Of a stretch of DNA of 64,000 nucleotides, positions 52,711 through 62,463 are shown one piece after another (position 1 is the stretch's first letter; each line of letters begins with the position of its first letter). The notes beneath the pieces were generated by a model. That model worked only from the letters and a program-made list of their open reading frames with translations. It did not search any database and was not told where the DNA came from. Position numbers and translations under genes: made by a program. Source of the stretch: Desulfovibrio sp. (GTDB lineage: Bacteria; Desulfobacterota; Desulfovibrionia; Desulfovibrionales; Desulfovibrionaceae); the NCBI GenBank assembly GCA_022839785.1, contig JALHJW010000006.1, positions 1 to 64,000 of the forward strand, written 5' to 3'.

Positions 52711-54141
52711 ATGAATCCGACGCGATACGTCTACTTGTGGGCATTGCGCTGCGCCGAGGCGCTGGCCGCCTGGCTGTCCCTGCTCCTGGCCGCGGGCCTG
52801 ACCGCCCTGCTGCACCCGGACGTGGCCCTGGGCGACTTCGCCCTGCTGCAGCCTTCCTGGAGCACGGCGCTCTTCACGCTGCTCCTCCTGGCCCTGTGGA
52901 GCAACCTCTACGCCTTCTTCGGCCTCTACCAGTACGAGGCCCTGTTCGCGGCCGAGGCGCGCTGGCGCGACGTGGTGAAGGCCGTGACCACGGCGGTCAT
53001 GGCCCTGCTCCTGACCGCCTCGGTCTTCCATCTGGGACGCATCGACTCTGGCTTCCTGGCCGTCTTCTGGCTCTCGGCCATCGCCTCCTCCCTGCTCTGC
53101 CGACGCCTGGCCCGCCACCTGCTGGTCAGCCGCAGCGGCCTGCGGGCCAAGGAGCGGGTGCTCGTGGTGGGCACCAACACGCGCGCCATGGAATACGCCC
53201 GCAACATCCTCGCCAAACCGGAATTCTATGTCCTGGCGGGATTCGCGGACGACCGCCTGCACGGCGACTGCGCGGATCTTCCCGGCGGCTGCTCCCTGGT
53301 GGCGGACTTCGCGACCCTGCCCGAGTACCTCAGGCGCAACGTGGTGGACGAGGTGGCCATCTGCCTGCCCATCAAATCGCTCTACGACATCGCCTCGAAC
53401 ATCGTGGCCGCCTGCGAGGAGCAGGGCATCTCCGTGGTCATCTACACGCAGCTCTTCGAGGTCAAAAATCCGCACTTGGCCCGCAAGCGCTTCAACACCG
53501 ACCTGATCATGCGCGTCTTCTCCTCCCGCGTGGACGAGAACGCCCTACTCGTGAAGCGGATCATCGACGTGGCCGGAGCCTCCCTGCTCCTCGTCCTCAC
53601 CGCGCCCATCCTGCTCGCAGCGGCCCTGGCGGTGAAGCTCGACTCGCCCGGCCCCGCCTTCTTCGTGCAAAAACGCGTGGGCTACAACAAGCGGCTCTTC
53701 GACTGCTACAAGCTGCGCACCATGCGCCTGGACGCCGAGGCCATGCAGGCCCGGCTCGAAGACCGCAACATCTCGGGCGGCAGCACCTTCAAGATACCGG
53801 ACGACCCCCGCGTGACCCGCATCGGCCGCTTCCTGCGCAAAAGCTCCATCGACGAGCTGCCCCAGCTCCTCAACGTCCTGAAGGGCGACATGAGCCTGGT
53901 GGGGCCGCGCCCCCTGCCGGTGCGCGACTGGGAGCGCTTCGAAAAGGACTGGCCGCGCCGCCGCTTCTCCGTGCGGCCGGGCATCACCTGCCTGTGGCAG
54001 ATCTCGGGCCGCAACCGCATCGGCTTCGAGCGCTGGATGGAACTGGACATGGAATACATCGACAACTGGTCGCTGGGGCGCGACCTCGCCATCCTGCTGC
54101 GCACCGTGCCCGCGGTCTGCAAGCGGGAAGGGGCCTGCTGA
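52711..54141 (+). CDS. Initiating sugar-phosphate transferase (WbaP/WcaJ family)
   Basis: A polyisoprenyl-phosphate hexose-1-phosphate transferase that loads the first sugar on undecaprenyl phosphate. The 476-residue form has four or five N-terminal membrane helices, a Rossmann-like middle (RVLVVGTNTRAMEYARNI) and the catalytic C-terminal domain: RIIDVAGASLLLVLTAPILL, PGPAFFVQKRVG, FDCYKLRTM and SSIDELPQLLNVLKGDMSLVGPRP. The start could also be ATG 52678, but a run of G abuts that codon without spacing; neither site is good. A CCGCCCGC/GCGGGCGG hairpin lies at 52599-52619. Confidence 0.93.
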   Translation: MNPTRYVYLWALRCAEALAAWLSLLLAAGLTALLHPDVALGDFALLQPSWSTALFTLLLLALWSNLYAFFGLYQYEALFAAEARWRDVVKAVTTAVMALLLTASVFHLGRIDSGFLAVFWLSAIASSLLCRRLARHLLVSRSGLRAKERVLVVGTNTRAMEYARNILAKPEFYVLAGFADDRLHGDCADLPGGCSLVADFATLPEYLRRNVVDEVAICLPIKSLYDIASNIVAACEEQGISVVIYTQLFEVKNPHLARKRFNTDLIMRVFSSRVDENALLVKRIIDVAGASLLLVLTAPILLAAALAVKLDSPGPAFFVQKRVGYNKRLFDCYKLRTMRLDAEAMQARLEDRNISGGSTFKIPDDPRVTRIGRFLRKSSIDELPQLLNVLKGDMSLVGPRPLPVRDWERFEKDWPRRRFSVRPGITCLWQISGRNRIGFERWMELDMEYIDNWSLGRDLAILLRTVPAVCKREGAC

Positions 54142-54142
54142 G

Positions 54143-55180
54143 ATGCCCGAGGTCACCATCGCCGTGGTCGCCTGGAACTCGGCGGGCCACATCGGTCCCT
54201 GCCTGCGCAGCATCGCGGAGCAGGCGACGGGCGTGGACACCGAGGTCATCGTGGTGGACAACGGCAGCAGCGACGAAACCGTACGCCTCGTGCGCGAGGA
54301 GTTTCCCGACGTCCGGCTGCTGCTGGCCGACGCCAACCTGGGCTTTCCCCTGGCCAACAACCTGGCTCTGGCCCAGGCCCGGGGCCGCCACTTCCTGCTC
54401 CTGAACCCGGACGCGCGGCTGCTGAACGACGCGCCCGCCCTGCTCGCCCGCTTCCTCGACGCCCACCCCGAAGCCGGGGCAGTGGGGCCGCGTATCGTCG
54501 AGCCGGACGGTTCCCCGGCCCCCTTCGCGGCGCGCGCCTTCCCCTCCCTGCGCGCCGCCCTGCTGCGCTATTTCGGGTTGCGCAAGCTTTTTTCCCGCAG
54601 CGCCCTGCTCGGGGGCGAGACCCTGGGCGACAAGCTCGGCGACGACGCTCCGGCCCAGGTTCCCTGCCTGACCGGCGCGGCGCTCATGCTGCGCACCGAT
54701 TTTCTGCGCGCCCTGGGCGGTCTGGACACGGCCCTGCCCATGTATCTTGAGGACATCGACCTGTGCGCGCGCGTGGCTGGCGCGGGCCGCGCCTGCTGCT
54801 TCGAACCGGCGGCCCGGGTGGCCCACGCCGGGGCGGGCTCCAGCGTCCTCTCCCCGCGCCGCGCCCAGCTCCTGGCCGCGGAGAACGGCCAGGCGCCCTG
54901 GATGTTCCTGCGCCGCCACGCCTCGCCGCTCCATGCCGCGGCCTTCAGCGCACTCACCTGCGCGGGCGCGCTCTTCCGCACGACGCTCTGCAGCCTGCTC
55001 CTGCCCCTCGCCCGGGGACGGCTGCGCGACAAGCTCGCAGCCGTACGTTTCGAGTACGCCTCCCTGCTCGCCTGGAGCATCGCGGACAAGGACGCCTTCC
55101 TGGAGCGCTTCCGCACCCTGTTCGCCTCGGCCCCGGCCGACGGCGCGCTGCATCGCTTCAGCGCGGAGTCCGGGGAATGA
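54143..55180 (+). CDS. Family 2 glycosyltransferase of the exopolysaccharide operon
   Basis: A 345-residue GT2 enzyme of the rhamnosyltransferase-like type: ITIAVVAWNS-type start (VTIAVVAWNSAGHIGPCL), VIVVDNGSSDETVRLV, ANLGFPLANNLALAQARG, LLLNPDARLL (metal-binding region) and CLTGAALMLRTDFLRALGGL, then ED(I)D at the acceptor side. It adds a sugar to the lipid-linked repeat unit; which sugar is unknown. It starts one base after the WbaP-like stop. Confidence 0.92.
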   Translation: MPEVTIAVVAWNSAGHIGPCLRSIAEQATGVDTEVIVVDNGSSDETVRLVREEFPDVRLLLADANLGFPLANNLALAQARGRHFLLLNPDARLLNDAPALLARFLDAHPEAGAVGPRIVEPDGSPAPFAARAFPSLRAALLRYFGLRKLFSRSALLGGETLGDKLGDDAPAQVPCLTGAALMLRTDFLRALGGLDTALPMYLEDIDLCARVAGAGRACCFEPAARVAHAGAGSSVLSPRRAQLLAAENGQAPWMFLRRHASPLHAAAFSALTCAGALFRTTLCSLLLPLARGRLRDKLAAVRFEYASLLAWSIADKDAFLERFRTLFASAPADGALHRFSAESGE

Positions 55181-56874
55181 ACGTCAGCGTCTGCGTGCAC
55201 AACAAGGACCGGGCCGACATGCTTGCCCGCTGCCTCGAATCCGTCCTGGCGCAGGACCACCGGCCGCTCGAAGCGGTGATCCTGGACGCCGGGTCGGGCG
55301 ACGGTTCGGCCGGGGTCATCGCGCAATGGACGGAACGAGCCAAGGCCGTCGGCATCGCTGTGACGGCGCGCGACGTACCCATGGCCGGGGTGCCCGCCTC
55401 GCGCAACATGGCCGCGGCCGCGGCCACGGGCGACCTGCTCCTCTTCATCGACAACGACGCCGAGTTCGCCGCGCCCGACGCGGTGACGCGCGCGGTCCGG
55501 GCATTCGCGGACGATCCCCGGCTGGGCGTGCTGGCCTTCCTGATCCTGCGCGGTTTTTCCGACGACATCGACCCCGCGGCCTGGGCCTTCCGGCGGCCCG
55601 CCACGCGCTGGCGGGACACGCCCTTCGAGACCTTCACCTTCGCGGGCGCAGGCTTTTGCGTGCGCGCCGAGGCCTTCGCCAGGGCCGGAGGCTTCTGGGA
55701 GCGCCTGACCTACGGCCGCGAGGAGGAGGAGCTGGCTCTGGCCCTGCTCGATCTGGGCTACTGCCTGCGCTATTTTCCCGAGGTCGCGGTGCGCCACCAT
55801 TTCGACCCGCGCGGCCGGGCCGACTGGTCGCGACGGCGCTTCCTGGAGCTGCAGAACGGCCTGCTCGTCTACGCCCGCCGCCTGCCCGCGCTTGCCGCCA
55901 TACCGCTCTGCGGCCTGCGCGTCCTGTCCATGAGCCTGCGCCTGCTGTGTCGGCGCGAGGGCCGCCTGCCGGAGCTGCTCTGCGCCCTGCCCGCAGCCCA
56001 CCGCCTCTGGTACGGCCCGCCCGGACCGGAGCGCAGGCCCGTCTCCTGGGCCGCCCTGCGCCGCTGTCTGGCGCTCAATCTCGACCGTACGGAGCCTGCC
56101 GTGTGCGGCACAGACGCCTTCACCCCCCGGCGCATCGACATCCTGGGCGCACCCCTGGACGCCATCTCCTTCGAGGAGATGCTCACGCGCATCCGCCATG
56201 CCGCGCGCACCGGACGCAGACTGCGCATCGCGCCCAGCTCCATCGATTTCGTCATGAAGGCCCGGCGCGACAAGATATTTCGCCGTGAGCTGTGGGACAC
56301 GGAGCTGGTCATCGCCGACGGTGTGCCCCTGACCTGGGCCGCTAGGCTGCTCGGCTCTCCGGTCAAGGGCCGGGTCAGCGGCACGGACATGGTCTGGCAC
56401 ATCGCCCGGCTCTCGGCCGAGGAGAGCTTCGGCGTGGCCATGATCGGCGGCCGGTACGAGATCACGGCCAAGGCCGCCGAGGTCATGCGCGAAGCCTTTC
56501 CGGGCGCGCGGCTGCACCCGCTCGAAACGCCCTTCCCGCTCACCTCCGAAGCCAACCGGGAGCTGACGGCGCGCATCAGGGAGCTGGACTGTGCCGTGGT
56601 CCTCTGCGCCCTGGGCGCTCCCCGGCAGGAGCGCTGGGTGCGGGACAACCTGGAGGCCTGCGGCTGCAGCGTGGGCTCCGGCATCGGCTCGGCCTTCGAC
56701 ATCATTTCCGGCGAGAAGCCCCGAGCCCCGGCCTGGATGCGCGACAACGGCCTGGAGTGGCTGCACCGTCTCTGCCAGGAGCCGCGCCGCCTTTTTCGGC
56801 GCTACATCATCGAGGACATGCCCTTTGTCCTCATCCTGGCGGGCGAGTTGCTGCGCCGCCGCCTGTGCGGCTGA
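55177..56874 (+). CDS. Fused GT2 and WecG/TagA (GT26) glycosyltransferases
   Basis: One 565-residue chain with two glycosyltransferase domains. Residues 1 to about 300 are GT2: VSVCVHNKDRADMLARCLES, LDAGSGDGS, FIDNDAEFA and AGAGFCVRAEAFARAGGFW. Residues about 320-560 are a WecG/TagA/CpsF domain: RRIDILGAPLDAISFEEML, IAPSSIDFVMKARRD, VIADGVPLTWAARLLG and VVLCALGAPRQERWV. GT26 enzymes usually act on the undecaprenyl-diphosphate sugar, often N-acetylmannosamine transfer. The frame is continuous without a stop or frameshift. ATG overlaps the previous stop (ATGA). Confidence 0.93.
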   Translation: MNVSVCVHNKDRADMLARCLESVLAQDHRPLEAVILDAGSGDGSAGVIAQWTERAKAVGIAVTARDVPMAGVPASRNMAAAAATGDLLLFIDNDAEFAAPDAVTRAVRAFADDPRLGVLAFLILRGFSDDIDPAAWAFRRPATRWRDTPFETFTFAGAGFCVRAEAFARAGGFWERLTYGREEEELALALLDLGYCLRYFPEVAVRHHFDPRGRADWSRRRFLELQNGLLVYARRLPALAAIPLCGLRVLSMSLRLLCRREGRLPELLCALPAAHRLWYGPPGPERRPVSWAALRRCLALNLDRTEPAVCGTDAFTPRRIDILGAPLDAISFEEMLTRIRHAARTGRRLRIAPSSIDFVMKARRDKIFRRELWDTELVIADGVPLTWAARLLGSPVKGRVSGTDMVWHIARLSAEESFGVAMIGGRYEITAKAAEVMREAFPGARLHPLETPFPLTSEANRELTARIRELDCAVVLCALGAPRQERWVRDNLEACGCSVGSGIGSAFDIISGEKPRAPAWMRDNGLEWLHRLCQEPRRLFRRYIIEDMPFVLILAGELLRRRLCG

Positions 56875-56893
56875 GACGGGAGGGAAGGGACGC

Positions 56894-58330
56894 ATGGGGC
56901 AGGAGCATCTGCGCACGGCCGCCGCGGGGCTCGGACTGCTGGGCCTCGGAGCCGTCTGCTTCGTCTTCGCCCAAAGCGGATCGCTGCTTGTCCCCCTGGG
57001 CGCGGCCCTCTTCGGCATCCTCGTCCTTCTCTGCCTTGCCGCGCCCGATAAGGCCTTCCTGGCGCTCGTCGCCTGCTCGACCCTGATCCCCATCACCGCG
57101 GGCGTGAAACTCGGCCCCCTGCCCTACATCGGCCCCACGCGCGCGCTCATGGCGGCCTTCTTCCTGGCCGCCGCGCTGCACGTCGTCTTTCGCGGCCCCC
57201 TGGCCCCGGGCAGCGTCGCGCGCCGTCCCCTGCTGCCCTTCCTGGCCCTCTACCTGGCCTCGGGCCTCGTCTCCTCGCTCTTTTCCGTGGAGCCGCTGGT
57301 CAGCGTCTACGCCATGGTCGGCCGCGAGATTCTGGAGCAGGCCGCCATGTTCTACCTCTTCGTGGCCTTCCTGCAGACGCCCGGCTTCTTCCGACGCCTG
57401 CGCCTCGTCCTCTACGCGGCCGCGACGGTCGTCTGCCTCTTCGCCTTCGTGGAGCAGGCGGCCCGGGCCAATCCCTTCCTGCGTTTCTTCGAGGACGAGT
57501 TCTACGACTTCCGCGCCGGAATTTTGCGCGTGCGCGCCACCTTCTTCCACCCCATCGCCCTGGCCTGCTGGCTCAACTTCGTCATCCCCCTGGCGGTCGT
57601 CGATTTCCTGCGGGAACGGCGGACCGACCGCCGGGTACTCTACGCCCTCCTGCTGCTGCTCATGGCCGGGGCCTCGCTCATGACCGTGAGCCGCGCGCCC
57701 TGGTTCGCCCTGGGGCTGCAGCTTTCGCTCTTCGCCCTGTACCTGGCCCGCCGCCGTCTGCACCGGCTGGCCCTGCTCCTCATCGGCGCGGCCATCGCGG
57801 TCCTGGCGGTGGTCGTGGCCTACGGCGCCAGCGAGACGGCGCACCAACTGCTGCGTCCCCTGCTGCAGCCCTCCGGGGTCACGGAAAGCTCCACGGAGTA
57901 CTACCGCTGGGTGGTCATCAGCACCGTGCTCGGCCATCTCACGGAAGACCGCATCGCCTTCGGCTTCGGCCCCAACGCCTTCTCCTTCGCCGGGCTGGTG
58001 GCCCGCTTCTCGGACCACAGCCGCGCCCTGACCGCGCCTGACATGCACTACGCCCGCCTGGCCTTCGAGTACGGCTTCGTGGGACTCGGCCTCTTCCTGC
58101 TGCTCATGGCCGCGGTGCTCGCGCTCTGCGTGCGCGCCGTGCGCCGCGCCCCCGAGGGCGAGCCGCGCCTCTGGGCGCTGGGCGCGCTCGGGGCCACGCT
58201 GGGCTTCATGATCGTGAACCTCACGGTGAGCATGTACACCATGTACCCCCTCGGCCTCTTCTTCTGGATGTGGGTCGCGGTGGCCGCGGTCCAAGTCCCC
58301 CTGGCCCAGGGCACAGCGGGGCGGCGATGA
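56894..58330 (+). CDS. O-antigen ligase/Wzy-type polymerase
   Basis: A 478-residue inner-membrane protein with about eleven or twelve hydrophobic segments and a larger periplasmic loop near 340-390 (SSTEYYRWVVISTVLGHLTE, RIAFGFGPNAFSFAG), the layout of the Wzy_C/O-antigen ligase family. In this operon, with Wzx and Wzz-like genes, it most likely polymerises the repeat unit in the periplasm. Strong ribosome site GGAGGG before the ATG. Confidence 0.88.
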   Translation: MGQEHLRTAAAGLGLLGLGAVCFVFAQSGSLLVPLGAALFGILVLLCLAAPDKAFLALVACSTLIPITAGVKLGPLPYIGPTRALMAAFFLAAALHVVFRGPLAPGSVARRPLLPFLALYLASGLVSSLFSVEPLVSVYAMVGREILEQAAMFYLFVAFLQTPGFFRRLRLVLYAAATVVCLFAFVEQAARANPFLRFFEDEFYDFRAGILRVRATFFHPIALACWLNFVIPLAVVDFLRERRTDRRVLYALLLLLMAGASLMTVSRAPWFALGLQLSLFALYLARRRLHRLALLLIGAAIAVLAVVVAYGASETAHQLLRPLLQPSGVTESSTEYYRWVVISTVLGHLTEDRIAFGFGPNAFSFAGLVARFSDHSRALTAPDMHYARLAFEYGFVGLGLFLLLMAAVLALCVRAVRRAPEGEPRLWALGALGATLGFMIVNLTVSMYTMYPLGLFFWMWVAVAAVQVPLAQGTAGRR

Positions 58331-59868
58331 GCGCGACGCCGCCGGTCTTCTCGGGGGGGCTCATCGCGGCCAACACCCTGCTCAACCTGGCCGGCCGCCT
58401 CGCCCCCGTCCTCACGGCCCTGGGCGTCATGCCCTTCGTGGTGCGCGGCCTCGGCCCGGAGCGCTTCGGCCTCTTCTCCATCGGCTGGGGGCTCATCGGC
58501 TTCTTCTTCATCTTCGACCTGGGACTCGGCAGGGCGGCCACGCGCTACGTCTCCGAGGCCCTGGCCCGGAGCAGAAGCGAGGACGTCGCCCCCATCGCCT
58601 GGAGCGCCGCCCTGCTGCAGGCCCTGGTGGGCCTCGCCGGGGGCGGCCTGATGGCCCTGGCCGCGCCCTGGTCCCTGGACTGGCTTTCCCTGCCGCCCAG
58701 CCTCGCGCCCGAGGCCCTGCGCTGCTTCTATCTCCTGGCCGCCACCGCGCCCCTGGCGCTGATGGAGTTCACCTTCGCGGGCGTGCTGGAATCCCTGCAG
58801 CGCTTCGACCAGATCAACGCCGTGCGCGCGCCCCTGAACATCGCCGTGCTCCTCCTGCTGCTCGCCGTGGCCGTGCGGGGGCTCGACCTCGCCTGGTTCT
58901 TCGCCGCCTATCTCGCGGTGCGCGGCTTGAACACCCTCGTCTTCCTGTTCCTCGCGGCCCGCGCCGTGCCGGATCTGCTGTCCCGCCCGCGGCTGCGGCG
59001 CGCCCCGCTCGCCCGCCTCTTCGGCTTCGGCAAGTGGGTCACTATCTCCAACCTGCTCAACCCTGTCTTCGCCTCCTTTGACCGCCTCTGGCTGGGCCAC
59101 GCCGCGGATCTGCGCGCCGTGTCCCTGTACACCGGACCGTACCAGGTGGCGGAACGCGCCCTGATCCTCCCGGCCACCCTCGCCTCTACGCTCTTTCCGG
59201 CGGTGGCCGGGCTGGACGGCACGGGCGACCTCGCGGCCATGCGCGGCCTGGCCATGCGCTCGGTCAAATTCCTGGCCCTGGGCATGGGGCTGGGCTGCGT
59301 CTGGCTAGCGGGCGCGGCCAACGAGATCGTGGCCCTTTTCCTGGGCGCGGACTACCTGCAGGGGTCGCCGCCCGTGCTGCAGCTCCTCTGCCTCGGCTTC
59401 TTCCTCAACGCCCTGGCCTTCGTGCCCGACTCCATCGTGCAGGGCCGCGACCGGCCGGACGTGACCGCCCTCTTCCACCTCGTCGAACTGCCCATCCACC
59501 TGGCAGCCCTGGCGGTCTTCGTCCACTTCCTGGGGGCCATGGGCGCGGCCCTGGCCTTCTGCCTGCGCGTCGGCCTCGACGCTGTCCTGCTTTACTGGTA
59601 CGCCGCCCGGCTGGGCGGCTTCTCCTGGACCCAGGCGCGGCAGGACCGCCTGCCGCATCTGCTGGCCGGGCTGCTCCTGGCCGGAATCTGCGCCCTGGCC
59701 GCGGCCCATGCCGACATGGCCGCCCTGCCGCGCCTGACGCTGGTCAGCGGCCTCGCCGGGCTGGCGGGATACGCGCTGTGGCGCGGCTGCCTCACGGCCG
59801 CGGAACGCGAGGAGACACGCGGATTCATCCGCACACTGCACAAACGCATCCGGAGGGGGAACACATGA
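58327..59868 (+). CDS. Polysaccharide flippase (Wzx family)
   Basis: A 513-residue protein with about fourteen membrane helices (for example LIAANTLLNLAGRLAPVLTA, FGLFSIGWGLIGFFFIFDLG). The motif RYGLFSL-type after the first helix pair and the LGL/G-rich gate are seen in Wzx/MATE-like flippases. It should move the lipid-linked oligosaccharide across the inner membrane. ATGA overlaps with both neighbours couple its translation tightly. Confidence 0.9.
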   Translation: MSATPPVFSGGLIAANTLLNLAGRLAPVLTALGVMPFVVRGLGPERFGLFSIGWGLIGFFFIFDLGLGRAATRYVSEALARSRSEDVAPIAWSAALLQALVGLAGGGLMALAAPWSLDWLSLPPSLAPEALRCFYLLAATAPLALMEFTFAGVLESLQRFDQINAVRAPLNIAVLLLLLAVAVRGLDLAWFFAAYLAVRGLNTLVFLFLAARAVPDLLSRPRLRRAPLARLFGFGKWVTISNLLNPVFASFDRLWLGHAADLRAVSLYTGPYQVAERALILPATLASTLFPAVAGLDGTGDLAAMRGLAMRSVKFLALGMGLGCVWLAGAANEIVALFLGADYLQGSPPVLQLLCLGFFLNALAFVPDSIVQGRDRPDVTALFHLVELPIHLAALAVFVHFLGAMGAALAFCLRVGLDAVLLYWYAARLGGFSWTQARQDRLPHLLAGLLLAGICALAAAHADMAALPRLTLVSGLAGLAGYALWRGCLTAAEREETRGFIRTLHKRIRRGNT

Positions 59869-60839
59869 GAAAGGTGCTCATCACCGGCGGGGCGGGCTTT
59901 GTCGGCCGCCACTTCTGCCGTCGCTTCCTGGAGGCCGGGGACGAGGTTCACGTCGTGGACCCCATTGCCGAACACACCGGCGGCATCGCGCCCAAGGACG
60001 GCTGGCCGCTCTTCGAACCGCGCGATTTCGCGGGCTTTCGCTTCGCGCGCCAGGACTGCCGCGGCTGGTTCAAGGAGTCGGGACAGGGCGGCTTCGACTA
60101 CGTGCTGCACCTCGCGGCCATGGTCGGCGGCCGGATGATGATCGAGAACCATCCCCTGGCCGTGGCCGACGACCTGTCCATCGACGCCGAGTTCTGGCAG
60201 TGGGCCAAGGCCACCCGGCCCGCCAAGTCGCTCTACTTCAGTTCCTCGGCCGCCTATCCGATCAGGCTGCAGCGCCGCGAAGGCCACGTGCTCCTGCGCG
60301 AGGACATGATCTCCTTTGAGGACGACATCGGCATGCCGGACATGACCTACGGCTGGGCCAAGCTCACGGGCGAGTACCTGGCCCGTCTGGCCTTCTCCAA
60401 ACACGGCCTGAAAAGCGTGGTCTACCGCCCCTTCTCCGGCTACGGCGAGGACCAGGACATGTCCTACCCCTTCCCCTCCATCTGCAAGCGCGCCCTGGAC
60501 AACAGGGGCGCTCCGGGCATCCACGTCTGGGGCAGCGGCCTGCAGATGCGCGACTTCATCCACATCGAGGACTGCGTGGACGGGGTGTTGAAGACCATGG
60601 ACCGCATTGACGACGGCGCTGCCGTGAACCTCTCCACCGGCCGTTACACGAGCTTCATCGAGCTGGCGCGCATGGCCGCGAGGGCGGCCGGATACGATCC
60701 CGAGGTCACGGGCATGTCGGACAAGCCCGAGGGCGTCTTCGCGCGCGGCGGCGACACCGCCCTGCAGCAGCGCCTGGGCTTCACCCCGGCGATCTCCCTT
60801 GAGGACGGGGTGCGCCGCGCCCTGGCCTACCTCGGCTGA
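59865..60839 (+). CDS. NAD-dependent sugar epimerase/dehydratase
   Basis: A 324-residue short-chain dehydrogenase of the extended type. The NAD motif is VLITGGAGFVGRHFCRRF; DYVLHLAAMVGGRM follows; Ser-rich SLYFSSSAAYP and YGWAKLTGEYLARL give the Ser and the Tyr-x-x-x-Lys catalytic pair. RPFSGYGEDQDMSYPF and RDFIHIEDCVDG mark the nucleotide-sugar side, as in UDP-sugar epimerases and GDP-fucose-synthase-like reductases. It probably prepares a sugar donor for the operon. Starts inside the flippase stop (ATGA). Confidence 0.92.
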   Translation: MRKVLITGGAGFVGRHFCRRFLEAGDEVHVVDPIAEHTGGIAPKDGWPLFEPRDFAGFRFARQDCRGWFKESGQGGFDYVLHLAAMVGGRMMIENHPLAVADDLSIDAEFWQWAKATRPAKSLYFSSSAAYPIRLQRREGHVLLREDMISFEDDIGMPDMTYGWAKLTGEYLARLAFSKHGLKSVVYRPFSGYGEDQDMSYPFPSICKRALDNRGAPGIHVWGSGLQMRDFIHIEDCVDGVLKTMDRIDDGAAVNLSTGRYTSFIELARMAARAAGYDPEVTGMSDKPEGVFARGGDTALQQRLGFTPAISLEDGVRRALAYLG

Positions 60840-60849
60840 GGAGGACGCC

Positions 60850-62370
60850 ATCGGACCGGCCCTGCTCCTCCTTCTGGCGCTCGCCCTGTTCGCCCCCGCG
60901 TCCGCGCGGGCGACGGACTTTTTCGTGGACGCGCACGCGGGCAGCGACCACGCCTCCGGCACGCGGGAGTCGCCGTGGAAGAGCCTGTGGCGGGTGTCCC
61001 GGGCCCGCCTCGCGCCGGGCGACAGAGTGCTGTTCCGCAGCGGGCAGGTCTTCCGCGGCCAGTTGCGTCTCGACGTCTCGGGCGCGCCAGGACGGCCCAT
61101 CGTCTTCGCCTCCTTCGGCGAGGGGCCGCCTCCCTCCCTACGCGGCACGGTCGAGCGCGCCTCCCCGGCGGACTGGACCGAGACCGGGGACGGCGTCTGG
61201 TATCTCGCGAACCTCTCCCGCGACCCCCAGCTCCTCCTCGCCGACGGCCGCCCCGGCCGCCGCATGGCCGGACGCGCGGAGCTGGCCCGGGACTGGGACC
61301 ACAGCTACGACGGGCAGCGCGGCAGGCTGCTGGTCAAGGCCGCCCAGAACCCGGCCCTGCTGACGCGGATGGTCGAGACCGGGGAGCACGACTTCGTGCT
61401 CGGCCCGGTGGCAGGCTCGCACCTCGCCTTCGACGGGCTGGAGTTCGCGGGCTCGCGCGGCTCCACCGTCCTGGTCTGGGGCGGCGGCGACATCAGCTTC
61501 ACCGGCTGTTCCTTCACCCTCGCGCCGGTCAACCACCTGCAGCTGCACCACGGCGCGGGCCGCGTCCTGGTCCGCGGCTGCCGCTTCGACGACTGGAACC
61601 TCGGCCGCGACGCGGCCTACGCCGTGCAGGCCATCGCGGACAGCGGCCCGGTGGACGTGGAGGACTGCCTTTTCACGGCCACGCTGCCGGGCGGGGGGCG
61701 CGACCACACGGCGATCATGAGCGATCTGGGCGGCTGGGTGCGGCGCGTCCGGGGCTGCCGCTTCGAGGGCGGGCAGGGGCGACTGGCGGACGACGGGGTG
61801 GTGGTCTGGCGGCTCGCGCAACGGGCCGATCAGGTCGAAGTCGCGGATAACGTCTTCACGGAACTGGGCGGCGTGGCGGTGATCCTCCAGGAGACCGGCC
61901 ACTTCGGCGCGCGGCCCGCCCTCCGCGTGGCGGACAACCGTATCCTGGGCGCGGTCTTGGGCGGCGACCTGGACAAGGAGGCCGTGCGCGTGCGCGACAC
62001 GGCGGGCGCGGCCGTGACCGTGGAGGGCAACCTCGTGGCGGACACCGGCGCGGCTGCCGCGGGAAACGGTTTCGAGCACGACGGCATCACCGCGGACAAC
62101 GCCCCCGGGGCGCTCATCCGGGCCAACACCGTGCGCGGCGCGCACAACGGGCTGCGCATCGGCGGCGGCACGCCCGACGCCCGCGTCGTCGGCAACCGCC
62201 TTGTCTCCAACCGGGGCCACGGGCTGCGCGTCATGCCCGGCGCGGCCACGGCGGAGCAGCAGGACAACTGCCTCTGGGACAACGCCGAGGGACCGGTCAA
62301 GGGCAGCCCGCTCGGTCCCGGCGACGCGCCCTGGCCGCAGGCCTCCGCGCCCTGCGCCGCCGCTCCCTGA
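60850..62370 (+). CDS. Secreted parallel beta-helix protein
   Basis: A protein of about 506 residues with a signal peptide (GPALLLLLALALFAPASARA then TDFFVDAHAGSDHASGT). Short repeats such as VDVEDCLFTA, VEVADNVFTELGG and VRGCRFEGG build a right-handed beta helix, the fold of polysaccharide lyases and epimerases. It probably binds, cuts or modifies the exported polymer in the periplasm. The start is odd: perfect GAGGAGG at 60839-60845 is followed by ATC, not ATG, at 60850. The only upstream start in frame is TTG 60799, inside the preceding gene. Confidence 0.85.
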   Translation: MGPALLLLLALALFAPASARATDFFVDAHAGSDHASGTRESPWKSLWRVSRARLAPGDRVLFRSGQVFRGQLRLDVSGAPGRPIVFASFGEGPPPSLRGTVERASPADWTETGDGVWYLANLSRDPQLLLADGRPGRRMAGRAELARDWDHSYDGQRGRLLVKAAQNPALLTRMVETGEHDFVLGPVAGSHLAFDGLEFAGSRGSTVLVWGGGDISFTGCSFTLAPVNHLQLHHGAGRVLVRGCRFDDWNLGRDAAYAVQAIADSGPVDVEDCLFTATLPGGGRDHTAIMSDLGGWVRRVRGCRFEGGQGRLADDGVVVWRLAQRADQVEVADNVFTELGGVAVILQETGHFGARPALRVADNRILGAVLGGDLDKEAVRVRDTAGAAVTVEGNLVADTGAAAAGNGFEHDGITADNAPGALIRANTVRGAHNGLRIGGGTPDARVVGNRLVSNRGHGLRVMPGAATAEQQDNCLWDNAEGPVKGSPLGPGDAPWPQASAPCAAAP

Positions 62371-62463
62371 GCGCCCCCTCCGCCGCCGCGCGCATCCGTT
62401 GCAGAGGCGGCGAAAGGAGGCTACCATCCGCCATGCCCTCCGGTTCCTGCACAGGAGGCGGCG

